47,757 nucleotides of DNA. Origin: Gammaproteobacteria bacterium. Its GTDB lineage: Bacteria > Pseudomonadota > Gammaproteobacteria > Pseudomonadales > Pseudohongiellaceae. The notes under the pieces are model-generated. The model made no database searches. It worked only from the letters and a program-made list of their open reading frames with translations, and was not told the origin of the DNA. How positions within the stretch are numbered: position 1 is the first letter of the stretch; each line of letters begins with the position of its first letter. Location: contig RFVC01000014.1 of NCBI GenBank assembly GCA_009922595.1, positions 1 through 47,757 on the forward strand, given 5' to 3'. Positions 7,398-16,517 of this stretch are shown in pieces. Made by a program: the position numbers and the translations under genes.

Positions 7398-9071
7398 GTG
7401 AAACGAATACCCTTAGCAGTATTCCTGCTCATATGCTGCCTGCCTGCACAGGCCGAGTATGTGCGTGGCACAGGCGGCATGGTGGCTTCTCGCTCTGACC
7501 TTGCATCTAAGGTAGGCAGTTCCATTCTCATGAAAGGCGGCAATGCCATTGATGCGGCTGTGGCTACCGGATTTGCCCTGGCCGTCACCTATCCTTCGGC
7601 AGGCAACCTTGGTGGCGGAGGCTTCATGGTGCTTTCACGCCCTGACGGTGAAGTGTTGACGCTGGATTTCCGGGAAAAAGCCCCTGAAGCGGCGCATCGA
7701 GATATGTTTTTGGACAGTGATGGCAACGTTGACCGTCAACTCGCCCGAGCCAGCAGGCAGTCTTCTGGCGTGCCTGGTACGGTTGCAGGCCTGCTCGAAG
7801 CCCTGAACAAGTATGGCACCATGACGCCCGCAGAAGTTATTGCCCCAGCCATATCCCTAGCAGAGGAAGGCTTTAAGCTGAACGAGGACATCGCCCTTCA
7901 GTTCAGGGGTCAGTTCAATAATTTCCGAAAGTACCCTGCATCGCTGGCAAAATTTTCAAACGATGGGACTCTCTATAGCGCCGGCGACCTCTGGCAGCAA
8001 CCCAGTCTTGCAAGAACTCTGAAAGCTGTCGCCGAAAACGGCAGGGATGGTTTTTACAAGGGGGGCATTGCCGATCTCATCGTTGCGGATATGGTTGCCA
8101 ATGACGGTCTGATTACGCATCAGGATCTTCAGGATTACGAACCCGTCTGGCGTGCGCCCATTCATGGGACATATCGCGGCTATGAAATCTGGTCAATGCC
8201 GCCTCCCTCTTCCGGCGGTGTTTTGCTTGTCCAGATGCTGAACATGTTAGAGCCCTTTGATCTTGGTCAACTCGGTTATGGAAAAGTGGAAACCGTTCAC
8301 CTGATGATAGAGGCACAGCGCCGCGCTTATGCTGACCGCGCGCAGCATCTCGGAGATCCGGATTTTGCGGATATTCCGTCTCAGCGTTTAATCCAGAAAG
8401 AGTACGCCCTGCAGCGTTTTGCTAATTTCGATTCCGAGGTGGCAGGAGACAGTGCCGACATCACGGCTGGAAACTGGGTCAACGAAAGTCCTGACACAAC
8501 GCATTATTCAGTCATCGATTACGAGGGCAACGCTGTTGCCATTACAACCACACTAAACAGTTCCTACGGCAACAAGATTGTGGTCGAGGGCGCAGGCTTT
8601 TTGCTAAACAATGAAATGGATGATTTTTCCAGCAAGCCGAACACGGCAAATATCTACGGACTAATTGGGCGTGAGGCTAACGAAATACAGCCAGGCAAAC
8701 GTATGCTGAGCTCCATGACACCAACAGTCGTCACTAAAGATAACCAGCCTGTGCTCATCACGGGTTCACCGGGCGGAGCCACTATCATTAACACCGTACT
8801 GCAGGTCGTCATCAATGTAATTGATCATGAGATGACTATAGAAGAGGCGGTAACCAGCCCCCGTCTTCATCACCAGTGGCAGCCAGATGCGGTGCGCTAT
8901 GAAACTGGCGCCTTTTCTGATGACGTGCGCGCTCAACTCGAAGCCATGGGACACAAAAACCTAAATGGTTCACGCTTTCCCATTGGCGATGCGAATTCGA
9001 TTTATATAGGTGAAGGATACTTTGAGGGCGTTTCCGATCCCCGCAACGTTGGCGGTGCCGCTGGCTTTTAG
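7398..9071 (+). CDS. ggt: Gamma-glutamyltranspeptidase (periplasmic)
   Basis: A 557-aa Ntn-hydrolase that cleaves glutathione and other gamma-glutamyl compounds in the periplasm. It starts with GTG; no in-frame ATG lies just upstream. A signal peptide covers residues 1-19 (cleavage after PAQA). The precursor self-cleaves before T367 (DTTHYS), making a large subunit (20-366) and a small subunit (367-557). Other family marks are GNLGGGGFM near 69-77, the PPPSSGG loop near 268-274, and the oxyanion-side GSPGG at 456-460. It is somewhat shorter than E. coli Ggt (580 aa) but complete. It follows alkB on the same strand; no functional link is evident. Confidence 0.95.
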   Translation: MKRIPLAVFLLICCLPAQAEYVRGTGGMVASRSDLASKVGSSILMKGGNAIDAAVATGFALAVTYPSAGNLGGGGFMVLSRPDGEVLTLDFREKAPEAAHRDMFLDSDGNVDRQLARASRQSSGVPGTVAGLLEALNKYGTMTPAEVIAPAISLAEEGFKLNEDIALQFRGQFNNFRKYPASLAKFSNDGTLYSAGDLWQQPSLARTLKAVAENGRDGFYKGGIADLIVADMVANDGLITHQDLQDYEPVWRAPIHGTYRGYEIWSMPPPSSGGVLLVQMLNMLEPFDLGQLGYGKVETVHLMIEAQRRAYADRAQHLGDPDFADIPSQRLIQKEYALQRFANFDSEVAGDSADITAGNWVNESPDTTHYSVIDYEGNAVAITTTLNSSYGNKIVVEGAGFLLNNEMDDFSSKPNTANIYGLIGREANEIQPGKRMLSSMTPTVVTKDNQPVLITGSPGGATIINTVLQVVINVIDHEMTIEEAVTSPRLHHQWQPDAVRYETGAFSDDVRAQLEAMGHKNLNGSRFPIGDANSIYIGEGYFEGVSDPRNVGGAAGF

Positions 9072-9429
9072 CAAGCCCGCGTTCAATCACATAGCCAGAG
9101 TCTTTCCCAATTACCTCTGTTTTGGCATGTATACTTCTATTTGTCCTCTTGCCCTGGCCTCAATGTCATCCTTTTGAACTCCGTTTCCTTTTTTCGCGTA
9201 GTCCAAACTACGCTGCCAATGACTGCCATATGAAAAGCCTCATCCAGCAGCCTGATAATCAGGAAAACCTTTTCGCCAGGTTTAAATTGAACTTGCGTGG
9301 AAATAAACAAACCGCCACCGCGGATAAGGCATATAGCAGACTGAAAGCGTTATGACATCCTGGTAATGCAGGTAAAAGAATCGCTGCTTGTCCACGCAGA
9401 CAGCTCCGGAAATTTAAGTGAAAAAGTGC
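9072..9429. other. Intergenic region between convergent ggt and holB
   Basis: This 358-bp gap has no gene I can support. It holds a 7-bp hairpin (GCGTAGT 9196-9202, ACTACGC 9207-9213) without a T run. It also holds a 41-codon basic ORF from ATG 9230 to the stop at 9353-9355, beginning MKSLIQQ, which lacks a clear ribosome site. A longer reading of the same frame starts at 9122. Neither is convincing, and no obvious terminator for ggt or holB was found. Confidence 0.5.
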
Positions 9430-10437
9430 CTAGCCTCGAGCGGTCTGGGCCCAATGATAAAAAAGCGTCTCAACGACCAGCGCCGGATTTGGATTTGATG
9501 TGCTTAGCGCTGCCCTTTTGGCCTGCAATAGTTCGCGGTAAAACTCATGTAATGCCTGCAGTGTAGTACGACTTTGGAAATGTTTGGCAAGATGCTGAAA
9601 ATCATGATCATGAAGAGAAGACTGGTTATTTCCCGAGCTGGCCTGGACGTGAGCGAGAATATCTGAAGTGCAAAGCAGCATTCCTTCTATATTGTCCTGC
9701 AGCGAGAAATCTTCGCAGGATTTCGCAGCCAATGAAATGTCCATTTCTCCGGACAGCAGTTTTTCCATAACGCCATGCAGAACAGTTCTGTCTTGCAAGG
9801 CTTCATCATCGGCATATTGAAGGGCACGCAGTGGAATGTTGTTTGCCATTCGCAGCAATTCTGCTGGCGAAGCGTAGATATTTTTGGCCTCAAGCCACGG
9901 AATGACTTTCTCTGCAGACGGTCGATTGAACTTGACGGCATGGCAGCGACTACGGATCGTTGCCATCAGCAACGCCGGTTGATGCGAAACCAGGATTATT
10001 AATGTGTTTTGAGCGGGTTCTTCGAGGACTTTCAGCAACGCATTCGCGCTGTTGGTATTCATCGCCTCAGCAGGCCTGAAAATGACCACCTTGTATCCGC
10101 CCCGCTGCGATGTCTGGGTGATAAACTCAATCGTGTTCCTGACCTGCTCTATTTTTATTTCATTCGAGTCTTCCGGTTGGATCAGCCTCAGATCAGGGTG
10201 GCTGCCTGCTGAGAATAATTCACAGTCACGGCATGATAAACAGGGCTGATCATTCTGCTTCGATGAACAAAGTAGGTAATGACCAAAATGCATGGCCAGC
10301 ATTAATTTGCCTAGCCCCAGCTGACCACCAAAAAGATAAGCATGGGCAAGCTTGCTGCTGCTTTCAAGATTGATGAGTTGGGAATATTCCTTTTCCAGCC
10401 ATGGCAGCAGCTCTGTTTTATATCCGGCCGGGTTCAC
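9430..10437 (-). CDS. holB: DNA polymerase III delta' subunit (clamp loader)
   Basis: A 335-aa AAA+ clamp-loader subunit that works with delta and gamma/tau to open the beta clamp. A degenerate P-loop is visible (GLGKL, 41-45) with Leu where ATP-hydrolysing paralogues have Ser/Thr, as expected for non-catalytic delta'. Four cysteines, C57, C66, C69 and C72, form the zinc module of this family. The SRC motif (163-165, IRSRC) supplies the trans-acting arginine. It starts with GTG, and its first base precedes the tmk TGA in a 4-bp GTGA overlap, which indicates translational coupling. It is the last gene of the fab-to-holB run. Confidence 0.93.
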   Translation of the reverse strand: MNPAGYKTELLPWLEKEYSQLINLESSSKLAHAYLFGGQLGLGKLMLAMHFGHYLLCSSKQNDQPCLSCRDCELFSAGSHPDLRLIQPEDSNEIKIEQVRNTIEFITQTSQRGGYKVVIFRPAEAMNTNSANALLKVLEEPAQNTLIILVSHQPALLMATIRSRCHAVKFNRPSAEKVIPWLEAKNIYASPAELLRMANNIPLRALQYADDEALQDRTVLHGVMEKLLSGEMDISLAAKSCEDFSLQDNIEGMLLCTSDILAHVQASSGNNQSSLHDHDFQHLAKHFQSRTTLQALHEFYRELLQAKRAALSTSNPNPALVVETLFYHWAQTARG

Positions 10438-11093
10438 TGCTGCAGCTCCAGTTTTAGACCAAAGGCGTTATTAACTTCTTCAACGATTGCGCGATGGATA
10501 TCCTCTACGTTTCCTGAGGCATCTATCAGCTTACGGATATCTGGTGTTGCCGCAGCCAACTGCCTGAAACCTTCCCTGACACTTGACTGGTATTCCAGTC
10601 CCTTTTGCTCAAAGCGGTCTTCTGCGCCTCCTCTTGCCTCAGCTCTTTGCAAGGAGATTGCAGGGTCAATGTCGAGAATAAGGGTAAGATCGGGGCTGAA
10701 ATCTCCGACGACTTGCCGGTGAATTTTCTCAACCACTTCTAGTCCTAGCTGCCCCGCTACGCCCTGGAAAGCTCTTGAGGAGTCGGCAAATCGATCCGAG
10801 ATTACCCAGGTTCCTTGAGTAATGGACGGCTTGATCGTTTCGAGGATATGTGAGCGCCGGGCAGCATAAATCAGGAGCAGCTCTGTCATGTCATCCCACC
10901 GGTCAGCATCCCCTTCCACTATCAGGTGGCGGATTTCCTCTGCGCCTGGCGATCCTCCAGGTTCGCGCGTCAGGATCACATCCAGACCTGAGGCTGATAC
11001 CGCCTGCTGAAGCAGTCGGCTTTGAACACCTTTGCCTGCCCCATCAACCCCTTCAAAAACGATAAAGGCGCCCTTTTGTGATTTGCCATCCAT
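10434..11093 (-). CDS. tmk: Thymidylate kinase
   Basis: A 219-aa dTMP kinase making dTDP for DNA synthesis. The P-loop is EGVDGAGKGVQ (14-24): Lys21 is present but the residue after it is Gly22 rather than the usual Ser/Thr. The DRX motif SDRF (99-102) and the TREPGG dTMP-binding segment (42-47) are intact. The lid is ARGGAEDRFE (153-162) with Arg residues. Length and order (mltG-tmk-holB) are standard. It lies 5 bp after mltG and overlaps holB by 4 bp. The altered P-loop is the only odd point; the other family marks argue against an inactive gene. Confidence 0.94.
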   Translation of the reverse strand: MDGKSQKGAFIVFEGVDGAGKGVQSRLLQQAVSASGLDVILTREPGGSPGAEEIRHLIVEGDADRWDDMTELLLIYAARRSHILETIKPSITQGTWVISDRFADSSRAFQGVAGQLGLEVVEKIHRQVVGDFSPDLTLILDIDPAISLQRAEARGGAEDRFEQKGLEYQSSVREGFRQLAAATPDIRKLIDASGNVEDIHRAIVEEVNNAFGLKLELQQ

Positions 11094-11098
11094 TTCTT

Positions 11099-12106
11099 TT
11101 ACTGCCTGTTGCCTAACTGGTACTGCTCAACTGCCTGTTCATGCTCTTCCAGTGTGCTTGAAAAATAGTGACTGCCATCTCCCTTGGCAACGAAATAAAG
11201 TGTATCACTCTGGTCAGGATGAAGGCTGGCAAAAATTGATTCCCGGCCGGGCAATGCGATTGGCGTTGGTGGAAGACCGTCAATCCGGTAAGTGTTGTAG
11301 GGAGTCATTGCGCGCAAATCGTCACGAGTGAGGTTGCCGTCAAAAGCCTCGCCCAGGCCGTAGATAACCGTTGGGTCTGTTTGCAGACGCATACCCTGCT
11401 GCAGGCGGCGAATAAATACTCCTGATATCTGCTGTCTCTCCGAGGCCAGCCCCGTTTCTTTTTCTATAATGGACGCCATTATCAAGGCCTCAAATGAATT
11501 CTCATAAGGAAGCCCCGCATCCCGTGCTTCCCAAAGTTCCACAAGCGTCTCCTCCATCATGTTTTTGGCCCTGATCAAAATCTCGCTGTCTGTGGTTCCG
11601 CGGGAGAAATTGTAGGTATCGGGAAATGCCAGGCCTTCCGGATAATAGGGACTTTGGAAAAGCGCTTGGAGTTCATCCTTGTCACCGGATTCGAGTGTTG
11701 ACTGAACCATAGGATGTGCCTGTATTTCTTCCAGCGACTGGGACAGGGTCCATCCCTCAAGCAACACTACCTGGTGAAAAATCACATCGCCGGAAATCAG
11801 CATCTGGAGAAATTCACGACTGTTCATCCCGGGGCTTAATTCATACTCTCCTGCCTGGATCTGACTGACTTTGCCGCTGAGTCTTCCATAAAGTCGAATA
11901 TCGAAAGAGTTAGATACTAGTCCCTGTTCGGCCAGGTTGTTTACTACATTGGTAAAAGTACTTCCTGAACTGACATTGATCAGCCTGCTTTCTTCAATCG
12001 GAAAAGCCGCGTTTATATTGAGGAGAAAAAATACACCGCGAAGGACTGCGCATACTATCAGGATATACAACCAGAGTATCACGCGCTGTTTGCTGATTAT
12101 CATCAC
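11099..12106 (-). CDS. mltG: Endolytic murein transglycosylase
   Basis: A 335-aa YceG/MltG family inner-membrane lytic transglycosylase, which cleaves nascent glycan strands and is thought to set chain length. One N-terminal transmembrane segment (about 8-30) is followed by a LysM-like region (about 42-105) and the catalytic YceG domain. The catalytic Glu is in ASIIEKETG (E215, with E217 nearby), and family stretches QTDPTVIYG (242-250) and YNTYRIDGLPPTPI follow. The frame opens with GTG directly followed by ATG (12101-12103), so either codon may be the start. It lies 6 bp after pabC. Confidence 0.93.
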   Translation of the reverse strand: MMIISKQRVILWLYILIVCAVLRGVFFLLNINAAFPIEESRLINVSSGSTFTNVVNNLAEQGLVSNSFDIRLYGRLSGKVSQIQAGEYELSPGMNSREFLQMLISGDVIFHQVVLLEGWTLSQSLEEIQAHPMVQSTLESGDKDELQALFQSPYYPEGLAFPDTYNFSRGTTDSEILIRAKNMMEETLVELWEARDAGLPYENSFEALIMASIIEKETGLASERQQISGVFIRRLQQGMRLQTDPTVIYGLGEAFDGNLTRDDLRAMTPYNTYRIDGLPPTPIALPGRESIFASLHPDQSDTLYFVAKGDGSHYFSSTLEEHEQAVEQYQLGNRQ

Positions 12107-12112
12107 GTCGAA

Positions 12113-12934
12113 TTAGCCGGTTAAAAGATCGTGAAATACATTCCTGGCGCGTTCTGTAAAGCTACCGCTCTGACCAACTTTGAAGTCCAGTCTCTTCTCG
12201 CCGAACCGTATCCTGCTGACAGGCCACACGCCAAAAACACTATTGCAGAGAAACACCTCATCACTCTTTTCCAGAACCTCCAGCGTGGACTTGTTACTTA
12301 ATTTGGTGCCAGGAATTTCTTTAATGATTTTGTTACGCATGATGCCTTCCACTCCGGCCTCGTTAAGATCGGGTGTATAAAGGCTGTCCTTTACGGCCCA
12401 GAAAATATTGCTGCGGGTTCCTTCCAGAATATTTCCTTCATGATCAAGCATAAGCCCTTCCATCGAATCATCATCTGGCCATTCCATAGAGGCAATAACT
12501 TGTTCGAGGCGGTTCAGGTGTTTTATCCCCGCGAGAACTGACTGTGAAGCAAGCCGCTGCTGGCAGACAAAAACGCTCACACCGTTTTCTGCATTACTGC
12601 CGTAATCAGGCGGAGGATGAAGTGTGAGAATGCGTCTACCTTCGACATTGTTTCCAGGCCTGTAGCCGCGCCCGCCGCTGCCGCGTGTCAGAATGATTTT
12701 CAGTACACCGCTATCCGGTAAATCGGAAGAAAGTAATTCGATATCCTGCAGCAGATCGCTACGGTCAAACTCGATATTAAGGCGCCCGGCTCCATGCTCC
12801 AGGCGATCGAAGTGCTCTTCGAGTAATACTGGCGTGGCAGCATGGATAAGGATTGTTTCGAAAAGGCCATCTCCGTACGCCAGCCCTCTGTCATCAGCAG
12901 GAATGCTATCGGTTTTTACGCCATTAACGATCAT
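12113..12934 (-). CDS. pabC: Aminodeoxychorismate lyase
   Basis: A 273-aa fold-type IV PLP enzyme that converts 4-amino-4-deoxychorismate to p-aminobenzoate for folate synthesis. The N-terminal DRGLAYGDGLFET (15-27) is typical. The PLP lysine is K138 in AGIKHLNRLEQ, and EGTRSNIFW lies near 170-178. The ATG start is followed by MIVNG, close to family N-termini. It sits between fabF and mltG, its normal place. Branched-chain aminotransferases share this fold, but the length and neighbours favour PabC. Confidence 0.92.
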   Translation of the reverse strand: MIVNGVKTDSIPADDRGLAYGDGLFETILIHAATPVLLEEHFDRLEHGAGRLNIEFDRSDLLQDIELLSSDLPDSGVLKIILTRGSGGRGYRPGNNVEGRRILTLHPPPDYGSNAENGVSVFVCQQRLASQSVLAGIKHLNRLEQVIASMEWPDDDSMEGLMLDHEGNILEGTRSNIFWAVKDSLYTPDLNEAGVEGIMRNKIIKEIPGTKLSNKSTLEVLEKSDEVFLCNSVFGVWPVSRIRFGEKRLDFKVGQSGSFTERARNVFHDLLTG

Positions 12935-12968
12935 AGTGGTTAGTCAAGTTATGGCGAAGTATCGCCAA

Positions 12969-14207
12969 TTAGATCCGCGAGAAGATCAGCGTGCCGTTGG
13001 TGCCACCGAAGCCGAAAGAATTTGACATCACCGAGGTAACCTCGGCGTCCCTGGCCGTATTCGGCACATAATCAAGGTCACAACCTTCACCCGGATTCTC
13101 CAGGTTTATTGTCGGCGGCAGCACATTGTCCTGCAGACTCTTGATAGAGAATATGGCTTCCACTGCTCCGGTAGCACCAAGTGAATGTCCGATCATAGAC
13201 TTGATGGAACTGACAGCAACAGAACTGCTGTGATTACCAAATACATGCTTGATGGCCATGGTTTCAGCGACATCACCGGCAATGGTTGAGGTGCCATGCG
13301 CGTTAATATACTGGATATCCTCAGCATTCATTCCTGCATCATTCAGCGCATTCTGCATACATGACGCCGCGCCGGCGCCATTTTCTGCAGGTGACGTAAT
13401 GTGGAAGGCATCCCCGCTCATACCAAAGCCTCTTACTTCAGCATAGATGGTGGCTCCACGTTTCTTTGCGGCCTCATATTCCTCAAGCACCAGGATGGCG
13501 GCGCCTTCACTGAGCACAAAGCCATCGCGGTCGGCATCCCAGGGCCGACTGGCCCCTGCTGGATTATCGTTGCGGCTTGACAGCGCCCTGGCGGCACAGA
13601 AACCGGCAAGACCGGCCTTTGAAATCGGTTTTTCTGCACCACCCGCAACCATAACGTCTGCATCTCCGTAAGCAATGGTGCGTGCAGCCAGCCCTATGCA
13701 GTGGGTGCCTGTTGTACAGGCAGTCGCAACCGCCAGGTTCGGTCCCTGCAGGTTAAATTCAATAGAGAGGATCCCGGATATCATGTTAATGATCGAGCCG
13801 GGCACAAAGAACGGCGTAACTTTCCTGGGTCCGTTCTCGTTCAGCAGCATAACCGTGTCTTCAATATTGGTAATACCGCCGATCCCAGAGCCAATCGCCA
13901 CTCCCATGCGCTGGGGGTAATAAACCCCTTCAGCAATGCCGGCATCGTTCATCGCCTGTTTGCCAGCTGCCATGCCGAAATGGAGAAAGCCGTCCATGCG
14001 CCTTGCTTCCTTTAACGGCATGTAATCCGTGACTTCAAAATTTTTAATCATTCCCCCGAAACGGGTGGTGTAGGCAGAGGCATCGAAATGCTCAATTTCG
14101 GTGATACCGCTTACACCTTCTTTCAGGGCCTGCCAGGTTTCGTCCACTGAATTACCTACCGGCGTCAAGGCGCCCATCCCGGTAATTACAACTCTTTTCT
14201 TGCTCAA
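12969..14207 (-). CDS. fabF: 3-oxoacyl-ACP synthase II
   Basis: A 412-aa condensing enzyme that elongates acyl-ACP with malonyl-ACP and controls the 16:1 to 18:1 step. The catalytic triad is C164 (TACTTGTH), H304 (NAHGTST) and H341 (GHSLGATG), with K336 in SSIKSM. It begins with TTG (14205-14207) preceded by GAGG at about 8 nt; the protein then starts [10 protein letters not shown] as in homologues. It is separated from acpP by a terminator hairpin, so it probably has its own promoter as well as read-through. Confidence 0.96.
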   Translation of the reverse strand: MSKKRVVITGMGALTPVGNSVDETWQALKEGVSGITEIEHFDASAYTTRFGGMIKNFEVTDYMPLKEARRMDGFLHFGMAAGKQAMNDAGIAEGVYYPQRMGVAIGSGIGGITNIEDTVMLLNENGPRKVTPFFVPGSIINMISGILSIEFNLQGPNLAVATACTTGTHCIGLAARTIAYGDADVMVAGGAEKPISKAGLAGFCAARALSSRNDNPAGASRPWDADRDGFVLSEGAAILVLEEYEAAKKRGATIYAEVRGFGMSGDAFHITSPAENGAGAASCMQNALNDAGMNAEDIQYINAHGTSTIAGDVAETMAIKHVFGNHSSSVAVSSIKSMIGHSLGATGAVEAIFSIKSLQDNVLPPTINLENPGEGCDLDYVPNTARDAEVTSVMSNSFGFGGTNGTLIFSRI

Positions 14208-14242
14208 CGCACTAACCTCAACAAGCCTGAATCTTTCGGATT

Positions 14243-14272
14243 ACTATACTTAATTATTTTGCCTTTAAACAA
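14243..14272 (-). promoter_or_regulatory. Candidate promoter upstream of fabF
   Basis: On the minus strand TTGTTT (14267-14272) and TATAGT (14243-14248) are spaced by 18 nt in an AT-rich stretch, 36 bp before the fabF TTG. It lies just downstream of the acpP terminator, which makes an independent promoter reasonable. Confidence 0.4.
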
Positions 14273-14309
14273 CTGGCTTCTTTGTCATGAGAAATATAGG
14301 ACGGGCAAT

Positions 14310-14344
14310 AAAAAAGCTACTTCCGTGTTGCCGGAAGTAGCTTT
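14310..14344 (-). terminator. Terminator between acpP and fabF
   Basis: AAAGCTACTTCCG (14313-14325) and CGGAAGTAGCTTT (14332-14344) form a perfect 13-bp stem with a 6-nt loop. On the minus strand it follows acpP by about 22 nt and runs into six Ts. This would let the very abundant acpP message end before fabF. Confidence 0.88.
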
Positions 14345-14366
14345 GTTACATGAATTGGTTTCTTGC

Positions 14367-14600
14367 TTATAGGTGTTCGTTGACGTAATTGATAGCCAAC
14401 TGAACAGTTGTAATTTTTTCAGCTTCCTCGTCAGGAATTTCTGTTTCGAATTCTTCTTCTAGGGCCATGACAAGTTCAACTGTGTCTAGTGAGTCAGCTC
14501 CCAGGTCCTCAACGAATGAGGATTCATCTTTAACTTCGTCTTCGTTCACACCGAGTTGTTCCGCGACAATCTTTTTAACTCGTTCTTCAACGCTACTCAT
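14367..14600 (-). CDS. acpP: Acyl carrier protein
   Basis: A 77-aa acidic four-helix ACP. S37 in [10 protein letters not shown] takes the 4'-phosphopantetheine arm that carries growing acyl chains. Length and sequence match E. coli AcpP closely. An AGGA-type ribosome site lies upstream of the ATG. It is preceded by a 149-bp AT-rich gap after fabG, in which a separate promoter is likely, and followed by a strong terminator, consistent with high independent expression. Confidence 0.98.
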   Translation of the reverse strand: MSSVEERVKKIVAEQLGVNEDEVKDESSFVEDLGADSLDTVELVMALEEEFETEIPDEEAEKITTVQLAINYVNEHL

Positions 14601-14749
14601 ATGTTTCCTAGCTCCTGGTAGACTTAAGGTTATATTTTATTATTTAAGATAAGCCGCTTTAAAATTAGACAGCCCGTACCCTACGTTTCGCGCAGTTTAC
14701 CGTAACTTTCTTCAATTTGTAATCTTAAAAATCCGTTAATTTTTCGGCC

Positions 14750-15493
14750 TTAACCCATGTACATTCCACCATTGACATGGATAGTTTCTCCCGTGATGTA
14801 GCCTGCCTGGTCGGAGGCCAGAAAGCCCACAACAGCGGCGATTTCGGCAGGCTGGCCATAGCGGCCAAGCGGTATTTTCGACAACAGAGCCTGGGTCTGT
14901 TCCTCACCGAGTTCACGAGTCATGTCGGTATCAATGAACCCTGGGGCAACCGAATTAACGGTAATTCCCCTCGTACCGATTTCCATGGCTAGTGCTCTGG
15001 AAAAGCCCTCGAGACCAGCCTTGGCGGCGGCATAGTTGGACTGGCCAATATTACCGCTGGAACCAACCACTGAACTGATACTGATAATGCGCCCCCAGCG
15101 CGACTTGGTCATTCCCCGGACTAGCGCCTTGGACATTCGGTATATAGAACTGAGGTTGGTATTGATGACCTGGTCCCATTCGTCACTCTTCATACGCATA
15201 AGAATATTGTCGCGTGTGATGCCGGCATTATTGACAAGAATATCGACAGCGCCGAACTCTTGCTGCACGGTTTTAACAAATCCCTCAATGGAGGCCTCGG
15301 AGGAAACATCCAGGCTGTAACCCTTTCCTGTAATACGGTTTTCCTGCAGGTATGCCGTTATTTTCTCAGCACCTGCCTCGGATGTGGCTGTTCCCAGAAC
15401 CGTGGCACTCTTGCCCAGTTCTAACGCTATGGCCTGTCCTATACCGCGGCTGGCGCCGGTTACAACAGCTATTTTTAAAGCTGACTCGGTCAT
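14750..15493 (-). CDS. fabG: 3-oxoacyl-ACP reductase
   Basis: A 247-aa short-chain dehydrogenase that reduces 3-oxoacyl-ACP with NADPH. The cofactor motif TGASRGIG lies at 12-19, and NNAG near 88-91. The catalytic residues are S141 (SISSVVG), Y154 and K158 (SNYAAAK). The C-terminus ends in the family-typical HVNGGMYM. It follows fabD by 15 bp, so they are co-transcribed; a 149-bp gap then separates it from acpP. Confidence 0.96.
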   Translation of the reverse strand: MTESALKIAVVTGASRGIGQAIALELGKSATVLGTATSEAGAEKITAYLQENRITGKGYSLDVSSEASIEGFVKTVQQEFGAVDILVNNAGITRDNILMRMKSDEWDQVINTNLSSIYRMSKALVRGMTKSRWGRIISISSVVGSSGNIGQSNYAAAKAGLEGFSRALAMEIGTRGITVNSVAPGFIDTDMTRELGEEQTQALLSKIPLGRYGQPAEIAAVVGFLASDQAGYITGETIHVNGGMYMG

Positions 15494-15508
15494 AATGACT
15501 AATCCTTT

Positions 15509-16450
15509 TTAGCTACCTGCAAATTCCAGAGCAGAGACAAGACTGGCATTGTCGTTTGCCGATGCCACTTCCATATCAGGCTGAATACGCTTGTTCAGCC
15601 CGTTCAATACCTTGCCCGGGCCTATTTCCAGCACCTTGCTGATACCATCAGTGGCAAATTGATTAATGGTGTCTACCCAGGGAACCGGGTTAAAAATCTG
15701 ACTAACCAGATTCTGCCTAATCTGTTCAGGATCCGATTCTTTTACGGGGCCAAAGTTCTGCAGCACTGGTATAGCCGGAGCCTGCATTTCCACGCTGGCC
15801 AGGTCGCCGGCAAACTTCTCAGCAGCAGGTTTCATGAGAACCGAATGGAAAGGCGCACTGACAGGAAGTGGCAGCGCACGCTTGGCTCCTGCTTCCTTGC
15901 ATAGCTCACCGGCGCGATTTACAGCGTCTGTATGACCTGCAATCACCACCTGTCCGGGTGAATTGAAGTTAACGGCGGCAACCTCCTCACCCTGACCGGC
16001 CTCTTTACAGGCGGCAATAACCTTATCGTCATCCAGTCCCATAATGGCCGCCATCGCACCGGCCCCGAGTGGGACAGCACTTTGCATGTACTGACCGCGT
16101 TTCTGGACCAGTGCGACTGCATCTGCAAATTGGATAACCCCTGCGCAGGTGAGCGCGGAATATTCGCCCAGGCTGTGCCCGGCCATAATGGCAGGTACGA
16201 CCCCATCCTGATCGCGGTAGAGCCGCCAGAGGGCGACAGACGCTGTCAGTATTGCAGGTTGGGTGATATGGGTTTTGGCGAGCTCTGTGTCCGGACCGGC
16301 CTGGATCAGATCCCAGAGGTCGTAGTCCAGCACTGCGCTGGCCTCTGTGAAGGTGTTTCTGATAAGGATATTGTCGGAAAAGTCGCCAAGCATGCCCACT
16401 TTCTGTGAGCCCTGCCCGGGAAATACAACACCAAGTTTTGAATTCTGCAT
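15509..16450 (-). CDS. fabD: Malonyl-CoA:ACP transacylase
   Basis: A 313-aa acyltransferase that moves malonyl from CoA to ACP to start elongation. The FPGQGSQ motif lies at 10-16, the nucleophile is S93 in GHSLGEYSAL, R118 positions the malonyl carboxylate, and H202 (APFHSVLM) is the base. It heads the fabDG pair. Upstream on this strand is rpmF, with only 107 bp between. plsX and fabH, which usually lie here in enterobacteria (plsX alone in Pseudomonas), are missing. Confidence 0.96.
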   Translation of the reverse strand: MQNSKLGVVFPGQGSQKVGMLGDFSDNILIRNTFTEASAVLDYDLWDLIQAGPDTELAKTHITQPAILTASVALWRLYRDQDGVVPAIMAGHSLGEYSALTCAGVIQFADAVALVQKRGQYMQSAVPLGAGAMAAIMGLDDDKVIAACKEAGQGEEVAAVNFNSPGQVVIAGHTDAVNRAGELCKEAGAKRALPLPVSAPFHSVLMKPAAEKFAGDLASVEMQAPAIPVLQNFGPVKESDPEQIRQNLVSQIFNPVPWVDTINQFATDGISKVLEIGPGKVLNGLNKRIQPDMEVASANDNASLVSALEFAGS

Positions 16451-16494
16451 GTTTGCTGTTGATCTCGTCAGGTTTTACTTGCCAGTTAAAACAG

Positions 16495-16517
16495 AAAGCA
16501 GCCCAATGAGCTGCTTT
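16495..16517. terminator. Hairpin between rpmF and fabD (likely terminator)
   Basis: AAAGCAGC (16495-16502) and GCTGCTTT (16510-16517) make an 8-bp stem. The plus strand continues CC then a long T run; the minus strand continues TTTCTGTTTT-like text. It follows rpmF in the minus direction and would limit read-through of the yceD-rpmF message into fabD. The T run is better on the plus strand, where no gene ends, so the orientation is uncertain. Confidence 0.6.

Noticed and set aside
9196-9213. Terminator for ggt at the GCGTAGT hairpin
   Set aside because: No T run follows the stem on either strand.
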